Shown here: piece by piece, positions 50,401 through 62,500 of the stretch
Layout: every line of letters starts with the position of its first letter
How positions within the stretch are numbered: the stretch's first letter is position 1
Origin: Fistularia commersonii
Lineage: Eukaryota; Chordata; Actinopteri; Syngnathiformes; Fistulariidae
Length of the DNA stretch: 64,000 nucleotides
NCBI GenBank assembly: GCA_037954325.1
Contig: JBBMNZ010000070.1
Coordinates: 248,001-312,000, forward strand
Direction of reading: 5' to 3'
The notes under the pieces: model-generated
What the model was told of the DNA's origin: nothing
The model's database searches: none
The model's input: the letters and a program-made list of their open reading frames with translations, nothing else
Translations under genes and position numbers: made by a program

Positions 50401-53400
50401 AACACTTTTTGACCGTATGGCTATATCTTTTCAAAATGTTGCAGGATCACAATGAATTTGACTTATATTATGCAGAATCAAGCCCTTTTCAACATATTTA
50501 AGCACCAGCAAGCTGCTAGAAAGGAATCTTTAGTTATTGACATTCTGTTGCTAAAAAGCTTCAACTCAGTGAGATAAACACTTTTTGACCATATGGCTAT
50601 ATCTTTTCAATATGTTGCATGATCACAATAATTTTGATTTATATTATGCAGAATCAAGCCCTTTTCAACATATTTCAGCACCAGCAAGCTGCTAGAAAGG
50701 GATCTATAGTTATTGACACTCTTTTCCAAAGACGCTTCAACTCAGTGAGATAAACACTTTTTGACCATATGGTTATATCTTTTTAAAATGTTGCAGGATC
50801 ACAATGATTTTGACTTATATTATGCAGAATCAAGCCCTTTTCAACATATTTCAGCACCAGCAAGCTGCTAGAAAGGAATCTTTAGTTATTGACACTCTTT
50901 ATCAAAAACGCTTCAACTAAGTGAGATAAACACTTTATGACCGTATGGCTATATATTTTCAAAATGTTGCAGGATCACATAGGTTTTGACTTATATTATG
51001 CAGTATCAAGCCCTTTTCAACATATTTCAGCACCAGCAAGCTGCTAGAAAGGAATCTTTAGTTATTGACACTCTTTATCAAAAAAGCTTCAACTCAGTGA
51101 GATAAACACTTTTTGACCGTATGGCTATATCTTTTCAAAATGTTGCAGGATCACAATGATGTTGACTTATATTATGCAGAATCAAGCACTTTTCAACATA
51201 TTTCAGCACCAGCAAGCTGCTAGAAAGGAATCTATAGTTATTGACACTCTTTTCCAAAGACGCTTCAACTCAGTGAGATAAACACTTTTTGACCGTATGG
51301 CTATATATTTTCAAAATGTTTCAGGATCACAATGAATTTGACTTATATTATGCAGAATCAAGCCCTTTTCAACATATTTCAGCACCAGCAAGCTGCTAGA
51401 AAGGAATCTTTAGTTATTGACATTCTGTTGCTAAAAAGCTTCAACTCAGTGAGATAAACACTTTTTGACCATATGGCTATATCTTTTTAAAATGTTGCAG
51501 GATCACAATGATTTTGACTAATATTATGCAGAATCAAGCCCTTTTCAACATATTTCAGCACCAGCAAGCTGCTAGAAAGGAATCTTTAGTTATTGACACT
51601 CTTTATCAAAAACGCTTAAACTCAGTGAGATAAACACTTTTTGACCGTATGGCTATATCTTTTCAAAATGTTGCATGATCACAATGATTTTGACTTATAT
51701 TATGCAGAATCAAGCCCTTTTCAACATATTTCAGCACCAGCAAGCTGCTAGAAAGGGATTTTTAGTTATTGACACTCTTTTCCAAAGACGCTTCAACTCA
51801 GTGAGATAAACACTTTTTGACCATATGGTTATATCTTTTTAAAATGTTGCAGGATCACAATGATTTTGACTTATATTATGCAGAATCAAGCCCTTTTCAA
51901 CATATTTCAGCACCAGCAAGCTGCTAGAAAGGAATCTTTAGTTATTGACATTCTGTTGCTAAAAAGCTTCAACTCAGTGAGATAAACACTTTTTGACCAT
52001 ATGGCTATATCTTTTTAAAATGTTGCAGGATCACAATGATTTTGACTAATATTATGCAGAATCAAGCCCTTTTCAACATATTTCAGCACCAGCAAGCTGC
52101 TAGAAAGGAATCTTTCGTCATTGACACTCTTTTGCAAAAAAGCTTCAACTCAGTGAGATAAACACTTTTTGACCATATGGCTATATCTTTTCAAATTGTT
52201 GCAGGATCACAATGATTTTGACTTATATTATGCAGAATTAAGCCCTTTTCAACATATTTAAGCACCAGCAACCTGCTAGAAAAGAATCTTTAGTTATTGA
52301 CACTCTTTATCAAAAACGCTTCAACTCAGTGAGATAAACACTTTTTGACCGTATGGCTATATCTTTTCAAAATGTTGCAGGATGACAATGAATTTGACTT
52401 ATATTATGCAGAATCAAGCCCTTTTCAACATATTTCAGCACCAGCAAGCTGCTAGAAAGGAATCTTTAGTTATTGACACTCTGTTGCTAAAAAGCTTCAA
52501 CTCAGTGAGATAAACACTTTTTGACCAAATGGCTTTATCTTTTTAAAATGTTGCAGGATCACAATGATTTTGACTTATATTATGCAGAATCAAGCCCTTT
52601 TCAACATATTTCAGCACCAGCAAGCTGCTAGAAAGGAATATTCAGTTATTGACACTCTTTTGCAAAAAAGCTTCAACTCAGTGAGATAAACACTTTTTGA
52701 CCGTATGGCTGTATCTTTTCAAAATGTTGCAGGATCACAATGAATTTGACTTATATTATGCAGAATCAAGCCCTTTTCAACATATTTCAGCACCAGCAAG
52801 CTGCTAGAAAGGAATCTTTAGTTATGTACACTCTGTTGCAAAAAAGCTTCAACTCAGTGAGAAAAACACATTTTGACCATATGGCTATATCTTTTCAAAA
52901 TGTTGCAGGATCACAATGATTTTGATTTATATTATGCAGAATCAAGCCCTTTTCAACATATTTCAGCACCAGCAAGCTGCTAGAAAGGAATCTTTAGTTA
53001 TTGACACTCTTTATCAAAAACGCTTCAACTCTGTGAGATAAACACTTTTTGACCGTATGGCTATATCTTTTCAAAATGTTGCAGGATCACAATGATTTTG
53101 ACTTATATTATGCAGAATCAAGCCCTTTTCAACATATTTCAGCACCAGCAAGCTGCTAGAAAGGAATCTTTAGTTATTGACACTCTTTTGCAAAAAAGCT
53201 TCAACTCAGTGAGAAAAACAGTTTTTGACCATATTGCTATATCTTTTCAAAATGTTGCAGGAACACAATGATTTTGACTTATATTATGCAGAATCAAGCC
53301 CTTTTCAACATATTTCAGCACCAGCAAGCTGCTAGAATGGAATCTTTAGTTATTGACACTCTTTATCAAAAACGCTTCAACTCAGTGAGATAAACACTTT

Positions 53401-54060
53401 ATAACCGTATGGCTATATATTTTAAAAATGTTGCAGGATCACATAGGTTTTGACTTATATTATGCAGTATCAAGCCCTTTTCAACATATTTCAGCACCAG
53501 CAAGCTGCTAGAAAGGAATCTTTAGTTATTGATACTCTTTATCAAAAAAGCTTCAACTCAGTGAGATAAACACTTTTTGACCGTATGGCTATATCTTTTC
53601 AAAATGTTGCAGGATCACAATGATTTTGACTTATATTATGCAGAATCAAGCACTTTTCAACATATTTCAGCACCAGCAAGCTGCTAGAAAGGAATCTATA
53701 GTTATTGACACTCTTTTCCAAAGACGCTTCAACTCAGTGAGATAAACACTTTTTGACCGTATGGCTATATCTTTTCAAAATGTTGCAGGATCACAATGAT
53801 TTTGACTTATATTATGCAGAATCAAGCCCTTTTCAACATATTTCAGCACCAGCAAGCTGCTAGAAAGGAATCTTTAGTTATTGACACTCTTTATCAAAAA
53901 CGCTTCAACTCAGTGAGATAAACACTTTTTGACCGTATGGCTATATCTTTTCAAAATGTTGCAGGATCACAATGAATTTGACTTATATTATGCAGAATCA
54001 AGCCCTTTTCAACATATTTCAGCACCAGCAAGCTGCTAGAAAGGAATCTTTAGTTATTGA

Positions 54061-55116
54061 CATTCTGTTGCTAAAAAGCTTCAACTCAGTGAGATAAACA
54101 CTTTTTGACCATATGGCTATATCTTTTTAAAATGTTGCAGGATCACAATGATTTTGACTAATATTATGCAGAATCAAGCCCTTTTCAACATATTTCAGCA
54201 CCAGCAAGCTGCTAGAAAGGAATCTTTAGTCATTGACACTCTGTTGCAAAAAAGCTTCAACTCAGTGAGATAAACACTTTTTGACCATATGGCTATATCT
54301 TTTCAAATTGTTGCAGGATCACAATGATTTTGACTTATATTATGCAGAATTAAGCCCTTTTCAACATATTTAAACACCAGCAACCTGCTAGAAAAGAATC
54401 TTTAGTTATTGACACTCTTTATCAAAAACGCTTCAACTAAGTGAGATAAACACTTTTTAACCGTATGGCTATATCTTTTCAAAATGTTGCAGGATCACAA
54501 TGATTTTGACTTATATTATGCAGAATCAAGCCCTTTTCAACATATTTCAGCACCAGCAAGCTGCTAGAAAGGAATCTTTAGTTATTGACATTCTGTTGCT
54601 AAAAAGCTTCAACTCAGTGAGATAAACACTTTTTGACCATATGGCTATATCTTTTTAAAATGTTGCAGGATCACAATGATTTTGACTAATATTATGCAGA
54701 ATCAAGCCCTTTTCAACATATTTCAGCACCAGCAAGCTGCTAGAAAGGAATCTTTAGTCATTGACACTCTGTTGCAAAAAAGCTTCAACTCAGTGAGATA
54801 AACACTTTTTGACCATATGGCTATATCTTTTCAAATTGTTGCAGGATCACAATGATTTTGACTTATATTATGCAGAATTAAGCCCTTTTCAACATATTTA
54901 AGCACCAGCAACCTGCTAGAAAAGAATCTTTAGTTATTGACACTCTTTATCAAAAACGCTTCAACTAAGTGAGATAAACACTTTTTAACCGTATGGCTAT
55001 ATCTTTTCAAAATGTTGCAGGATCACAATGATTTTGACTTATATTATGCAGAATCAAGCCCTTTTCAACATATTTCAGCACCAGCAAGCTGCTAGAAAGG
55101 AATCTTTAGTTATTGA
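54061..55116. repeat. Tandem trimer duplication in family B (2 x 528 bp)
   Basis: 54061-54588 and 54589-55116 match at an exact 528-bp offset. Shared marks in order are CATTCTGTTGCTAAAAAGC, GACTAATATTATGC, TTAGTCATTGACAC, AGCAACCTGCTAG, CTTCAACTAAGTGAG and TTTTTAACCGTATGG. I noted one difference, TTTAAACACC against TTTAAGCACC. A similar 528-bp step of the first marker is also seen at 51421 and 51949. Confidence 0.9.
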
Positions 55117-55134
55117 CACTCTGTTGCTAAAAAG

Positions 55135-58100
55135 CTTCAACTCAGTGAGATAAACACTTTTTGACCATATGGCTTTATCTTTTTAAAATGTTGCAGGATC
55201 ACAATGATTTTGACTTATATTATGCAGAATCAAGCCCTTTTCAACATATTTCAGCACCAGCAAGCTGCTAGAAAGGAATCTTTAGTTATTGACACTCTTT
55301 TGCAAAAAAGCTTCAACTCATTGAGATAAAAATTTTTTGACCGTATGGCTATATCTTTTCCAAATGTTGCAGGATCACATAGATTTTGACTTATATTATG
55401 CAGAATCAAGCCCTTTTCAACATATTTCAGCACCAGCAAGCTGCTAGAAAGGAATCTTTAGTTATTGACACTCTGTTGCAAAAAAGTTTCAACTCAGTGA
55501 GATAAACACTTTTTGACCGTATGGCTATATCTTTTCAAATTGTTGCATGATCACAATGATTTTGACTTATATTATGCAGAATTGAGCCCTTTTCAACATA
55601 TTTCAGCACCAGCAAGCTGCTAGAAAGGAATCTTTAGTTATTGACACTCTTTATCAAAAAAGCTTCAACTCAGTGAGATAAACTCTTTTTGACCATATGG
55701 CTATATCTTTTCAAAATGTTGCAGGATCACAATGAATTTGACTTATATTATGCAGAATTAAGCCCTTTTCAACATATTTCAGCACCAGCAAGCTGCTAGA
55801 AAAGAATCTTTAGTTATTGACAGTCTTCATCAAAAACGCTTAAACTCAGTGAGAAAAACACTTTTAGACCGTATGGCTATATCTTTTCAAAATGTTGCAG
55901 GATCACAATGAATTTGACTTATATTATGCAGAATCAAGCCCTTTTCAACATATTTCAGTACCAGCAAGCTGCTAGAAAGGAATCTTTAGTTATTGACAGT
56001 CTTTATCAAAAACGCTTCAACTCTGTGAGATAAACACTTTTTGACCGTATGGCTATATCTTTTCAAAATGTTGCAGGATCACATAGATTTTGACATATAT
56101 TATGCAGAATCAAGCCCTTTTCAACATATTTCAGCACCAGCAAGCTGCTAGAAAGGAATCTTTAGTTATTGACACTCTGTTGCAAAAAAGTTTCAACTCA
56201 GTGAGATAAACACTTTTTGACCGTATGGCTATATCTTTTCAAAATGTTGCAGGATCACAATTAATTTGACTTATATTATGCAGAATCAAGCCCTTTTCAA
56301 CATATTTCAGCACCAGCAAGCTGCTAGAAAAGAATCTTTAGTTATTGACACTCTTTATCAAAAACGCTTCAACTCAGTGAGATAAACACTTTTTGACCGT
56401 ATGGCTATATCTTTTCAAAATGTTGCAGGATCACAATGAATTTGACTTATATTATGCAGAATCAAGCCCTTGACAACATATTTCAGCACCAGCAAGCTGC
56501 TAGAAAGGAATCTTTAGTTATTGACATTCTGTTGCTAAAAAGCTTCAACTCAGTGAGATAAACACTTTTTGACCATATGGCTATATCTTTTTAAAATGTT
56601 GCAGGATCACAATGATTTTGACTTATATTATGCAGAATCAAGCCCTTTTCAACATATTTCAGCACCAGCAAGCTGCTAGAAAGGAATCTTTAGTTATTGA
56701 CACTCTGTTGCAAAAAAGTAACAACTCAGTGAGATAAACACTTTTTGACCGTATGGCTATATCTTTTCAAAATGTTGCAGGATCACAATGATTTTGACTT
56801 ATATTATGCAGAGTCAAGCCCTTTTCAACATATGTCAGCACCAGCAAGCTGCTAGAAAGGAATCTTTAGTTATTGACACTCTTTATCAAAAAAGCTTCAA
56901 CTCAGTGAGATAAACACTTTTTGATCGTATGGCTATATCTTTTCAAAATGTTGCAGGATCACAATGATTTTGACTTATATTATGCAGAATCAAGCACTTT
57001 TCAACATATTTCAGCACCAGCAAGCTGCTAGAAAGGAATCTATAGTTATTGACACTCTTTTCCAAAGACGCTTCAACTGAGTGAGATAAACACTTTTTGA
57101 CCATATGGTTATATCTTTTTAAAATGTTGCAGGATCACAATGATTTTGACTTATATTATGCAGAATCAAGCCCTTTTCAACATATTTCAGCACCAGCAAG
57201 CTGCTAGAAAGGAATCTTTAGTTATTGACACTCTGTTGCTAAAAAGCTTCAACTCAGTGAGATAAACACTTTTTGAACATATGGCTTTATCTTTTTAAAA
57301 TGTTGCAGGATCACAATGATTTTGACTAATATCATGCAGAATCAAGCCCTTTTCAACATATTTCAGCACCAGCAAGCTGCTTGAAAGGAATCTTTAGTCA
57401 TTGACACTCTGTTGCAAAAAAGCTTCAACTCAGTGAGATAAACACTTTTTGACCATATGGCTATATCTTTTCAAATTGTTGCAGGATCACAATGATTTTG
57501 ACTTATATTATGCAGAATTAAGCCCTTTTCAACATATTTCAGCACCAGCAAGCTGCTAGAAAGGAATCTTTAGTTATTGACACTCTTTATCAAAAACGCT
57601 TCAACTCAGTGAGATAAACACTTTTTGACCGTATGGCTATATCTTTTCAAAATGTTGCAGGATCACAATGAATTTGACTTATATTATGCAGAATCAAGCC
57701 CTTTTCAACATATTTCAGCACCAGCAAGCTGCTAGAAAGGAATCTTTAGTTATTGACATTCTGTTGCTAAAAAGCTTCAACTCAGTGAGATAAACACTTT
57801 TTGACCATATGGCTATATCTTTTTAAAATGTTGCAGGATCACAATGATTTTGACTAATATTATGCAGAATCAAGCCCTTTTCAACATATTTCAGCACCAG
57901 CAAGCTGCTAGAAAGGAATCTTTAGTTATTGACACTCTTTATCAAAAAACCTTCAACTCAGTGAGATAAACACTTTTTGACTGTATGGCTATATCTTTTC
58001 AAAATGTTGCATGATCACAATGCTTTTGATTTATATTATGCAGAATCAAGCCCTTTTCAACATATTTAAGCACCAGCAACCTGCTAGAAAAGAATCTTTA

Positions 58101-59534
58101 GTTATTGACACTCTTTTCCAAATACGCTTCAACTCAGTGAGATAAACACTTTTTGATCATATGGTTATATCTTTTTAAAATGTTGCAGGATCACAATGAT
58201 TTTGACTTATATTATGCAGAATCAAGCCCTTTTCAACATATTTCAGCACCAGCAAGCTGCTAGAAAGGAATCTTTAGTTATTGACACTCTGTTGCTAAAA
58301 AGCTTCAACTCAGTGAGATAAACACTTTTTGACCATATGGCTTTATCTTTTTAAAATGTTGCAGGATCACAATGATTTTGACTTATATTATGCAAAATCA
58401 AGCCCTTTTCAACATATTTCAGCACCAGCAAGCTGCTAGAAAGGAATCTTTAGTTATTGACACTCTTTTGCAAAAAAGCTTCAACTCAGTGAGATAAACA
58501 CTTTTTGACCGTATGGCTATATCTTTTCAAAATGTTGCAGGATCACATAGATTTTGACTTATATTATGCAGAATCAAGCCCTTTTCAACATATTTCAGCA
58601 CCAGCAAGCTGCTAGAAAGGAATCTTTAGTTATTGACACTCTGTTGCAAAAAAGTTTCAACTCAGTGAGATAAACACTTTTTGACCGTATGGCTATATCT
58701 TTTCAAAATGTTGCAGGATCACAATGAATTTTACTTATATTATGCAGAATTAAGCCCTTTTCAACATATTTCAGCACCAGCAAGCTGCTAGAAAAGAATC
58801 TTTAGTTATTGACACTCTTTATCAAAAACGCTTCAACTCAGTGAGATAAACACTTTTTGACCGTATGGCTATATCTTTTCAAAATGTTGCAGGATCACAA
58901 TGAATTTGACTTATATTATGCAGAATCAAGCCCTTGACAACATATTTCAGCACCAGCAAGCTGCTAGAAAGGAATCTTTAGTTATTGACATTCTGTTGCT
59001 AAAAAGCTTCAACTCAGTGAGATAAACACTTTTTGACCGTATGGCTATATCTTTTCAAAATGTTGCAGGATCACAATGAATTTGACTTATATTATGCAGA
59101 TTCAAGCCCTTTTCAACATATTTCAGCACCAGCGAGCTGCTAGAAAGGAATCTTTAGTTATTGACACTCTGTTACAAAAAAGCTTCAACTCAGTGAGATA
59201 AACACTTTTTGACCATATGGCTATATCTTTTCAAAATGTTTCAGGATCACAATAATTTTGACTTATATTATGCAGAATCAAGCCCTTTTCAACATATTTC
59301 AGCACCAGCAAGCTGCTAGAAAGGAATCTTTAGTTATTGACATTCTGTTGCTAAAAAGCTTCAACTCAGTGAGATAAACACTTTTTGACCATATGGCTAT
59401 ATCTTTTTAAAATGTTTCAGGATCACAATGATTTTGACTAATATTATGCAGAATCAAGCCCTTTTCAACATATTTCAGCACCAGCAAGCTGCTAGAAAGG
59501 AATCTTTAGTCATTGACACTCTGTTGCAAAAAAG
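55135..59534. repeat. 25-monomer higher-order unit of family B, copy 1 (4400 bp)
   Basis: The copies are defined by near identity of 55135 onward with 59535 onward at exactly 25 x 176 bp. Shared private marks are TTTTCCAAATGTTGC near 55358/59758, CAGTCTTCATC near 55821/60221, CACTTTTAGACC near 55859/60259, AGTAACAACTC at 56717/60941, CAACTGAGTGAG near 57075/62180, CTGCTTGAAAGG near 57378/62483 and TTTTTGACTGTATGG near 57973/63078. The private CCCTTGACAACA occurs twice in this copy, near 56468 and 58932. Confidence 0.9.
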
Positions 59535-62500
59535 CTTCAACTCAGTGAGATAAACACTTTTTGACCATATGGCTTTATCTTTTTAAAATGTTGCAGGATC
59601 ACAATGATTTTGACTTATATTATGCAGAATCAAGCCCTTTTCAACATATTTCAGCACCAGCAAGCTGCTAGAAAGGAATCTTTAGTTATTGACACTCTTT
59701 TGCAAAAAAGCTTCAACTCAGTGAGATAAAAATTTTTTGACCGTATGGCTATATCTTTTCCAAATGTTGCAGGATCACATAGATTTTGACTTATATTATG
59801 CAGAATCAAGCCCTTTTCAACATATTTCAGCACCAGCAAGCTGCTAGAAAGGAATCTTTAGTTATTGACACTCTGTTGCAAAAAAGTTTCAACTCAGTGA
59901 GATAAACACTTTTTGACCGTATGGCTATATCTTTTCAAATTGTTGCATGATCACAATGATTTTGACTTATATTATGCAGAATCAAGCCCTTTTCAACATA
60001 TTTCAGCACCAGCAAGCTGCTAGAAAGGAATCTTTAGTTATTGACACTCTTTATCAAAAAAGCTTCAACTCAGTGAGATAAACTCTTTTTGACCATATGG
60101 CTATATCTTTTCAAAATGTTGCAGGATCACAATGAATTTGACTTATATTATGCAGAATTAAGCCCTTTTCAACATATTTCAGCACCAGCAAGCTGCTAGA
60201 AAAGAATCTTTAGTTATTGACAGTCTTCATCAAAAACGCTTAAACTCAGTGAGAAAAACACTTTTAGACCGTATGGCTATATCTTTTCAAAATGTTGCAG
60301 GATCACAATGAATTTGACTTATATTATGCAGAATCAAGCCCTTTTCAACATATTTCAGCACCAGCAAGCTGCTAGAAAGGAATCTTTAGTTATTGACAGT
60401 CTTTATCAAAAACGCTTCAACTCTGTGAGATAAACACTTTTTGACCGTATGGCTATATCTTTTCAAAATGTTGCAGGATCACATAGATTTTGACTTATAT
60501 TATGCAGAATCAAGCCCTTTTCAACATATTTCAGCACCAGCAAGCTGCTAGAAAGGAATCTTTAGTTATTGACACTCTGTTGCAAAAAAGTTTCAACTCA
60601 GTGAGATAAACACTTTTTGACCGTATGGCTATATCTTTTCAAAATGTTGCAGGATCACAATGAATTTGACTTATATTATGCAGAATCAAGCCCTTGACAA
60701 CATATTTCAGCACCAGCAAGCTGCTAGAAAGGAATCTTTAGTTATTGACATTCTGTTGCTAAAAAGCTTCAACTCAGTGAGATAAACACTTTTTGACCAT
60801 ATGGCTATATCTTTTTAAAATGTTGCAGGATCACAATGATTTTGACTTATATTATGCAGAATCAAGCCCTTTTCAACATATTTCAGCACCAGCAAGCTGC
60901 TAGAAAGGAATCTTTAGTTATTGACACTCTGTTGCAAAAAAGTAACAACTCAGTGAGATAAACACTTTTTGACCGTATGGCTATATCTTTTCAAAATGTT
61001 GCAGGATCACAATGATTTTGACTTATATTATGCAGAGTCAAGCCCTTTTCAACATATGTCAGCACCAGCAAGCTGCTAGAAAGGAATCTTTAGTTATTGA
61101 CACTCTTTATCAAAAAAGCTTCAACTCAGTGAGATAAACACTTTTTGATCGTATGGCTATATCTTTTCAAAATGTTGCAGGATCACAATGATTTTGACTT
61201 ATATTATGCAGAATCAAGCACTTTTCAACATATTTCAGCACCAGCAAGCTGCTAGAAAGGAATCTATAGTTATTGACACTCTTTTCCAAAGACGCTTCAA
61301 CTCAGTGAGATAAACACTTCTTGACCATATGGCTATATCTTTTTTAAAATGTTTCAGGATCACAATAATTTTGACTTATATTATGCAGAATCAAGCCCTT
61401 TTCAACTTATTTCAGCACCAGCAAGCTGCTAGAAAGGAATCTTTAGTCATTGAAACTCTGTTGCAAAAAAGCTTCAACTCAGTGAGATAAACACTTTTTG
61501 ACCATATGGCTATATCTTTTCAAATTGTTACAGGATCACAATGATTTTGACTTATATTATGCAGAGTCAAGCCCTTTTCAACATATGTCAGCACCAGCAA
61601 GCTGCTAGAAAGGAATCTTTAGTCATTGACACTCTGTTGCAAAAAAGCTTCAACTCAGTGAGATAAACACTTTTTGACCGTATGGCTATATCTTTTCAAA
61701 TTGTTGCAGGATCACAATGAATTTGACTTATATTATGCAGAATCAAGCCCTTTTCAACATATTTCAGCACCAGCAAGCTGCTAGAAAGGAATCTTTAGTT
61801 ATTGACACTCTTTATCAAAAACGCTTCAACTCAGTGAGATAAACACTTTTTGACCATATGGCTATATCTTTTTAAAATGTTGCAGGATCACAATGATTTT
61901 GACTAATATTATGCAGAATCAAGCCCTTTTCAACATATTTCAGCACCAGCAAGCTGCTAGAAAGGAATCTTTAGTTATTGACACTCTTTATCAAAAAAGC
62001 TTCAACTCAGTGAGATAAACACTTTTTGACCGTATGGCTATATCTTTTCAAAATGTTGCATGATCACAATGATTTTGATTTATATTATGCAGAATCAAGC
62101 CCTTTTCAACATATTTCAGCACCAGCAAGCTGCTAGAAAGGGATCTATAGTTATTGACACTCTTTTCCAAAGACGCTTCAACTGAGTGAGATAAACACTT
62201 TTTGACCATATGGTTATATCTTTTTAAAATGTTGCAGGATCACAATGATTTTGACTTATATTATGCAGAATCAAGCCCTTTTCAACATATTTCAGCACCA
62301 GCAAGCTGCTAGAAAGGAATCTTTAGTTATTGACACTCTGTTGCTAAAAAGCTTCAACTCAGTGAGATAAACACTTTTTGAACATATGGCTTTATCTTTT
62401 TAAAATGTTGCAGGATCACAATGATTTTGACTAATATCATGCAGAATCAAGCCCTTTTCAACATATTTCAGCACCAGCAAGCTGCTTGAAAGGAATCTTT

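Larger units (their letters stand above)
39645..55134. repeat. Family-B patchwork domain with short duplications
   Basis: About 88 family-B monomers in which the subtypes are mixed in short runs. A four-monomer module recurs: a monomer with GAAAAACAGTTTTTGACC and GGAACACAATG, then one with TAGAATGGAATC at its end, then one with ACATAGGTTTTGAC, then one starting AGTTTCAACTC. ACATAGG occurs at 41121, 42179, 42355, 42883, 43587, 46578, 47634, 48338, 48866, 49569, 50977 and 53441. Steps are 1, 3, 4, 6, 8, 14 or 17 monomers, with 4 the most common. No unit longer than a few monomers repeats regularly. Confidence 0.85.
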
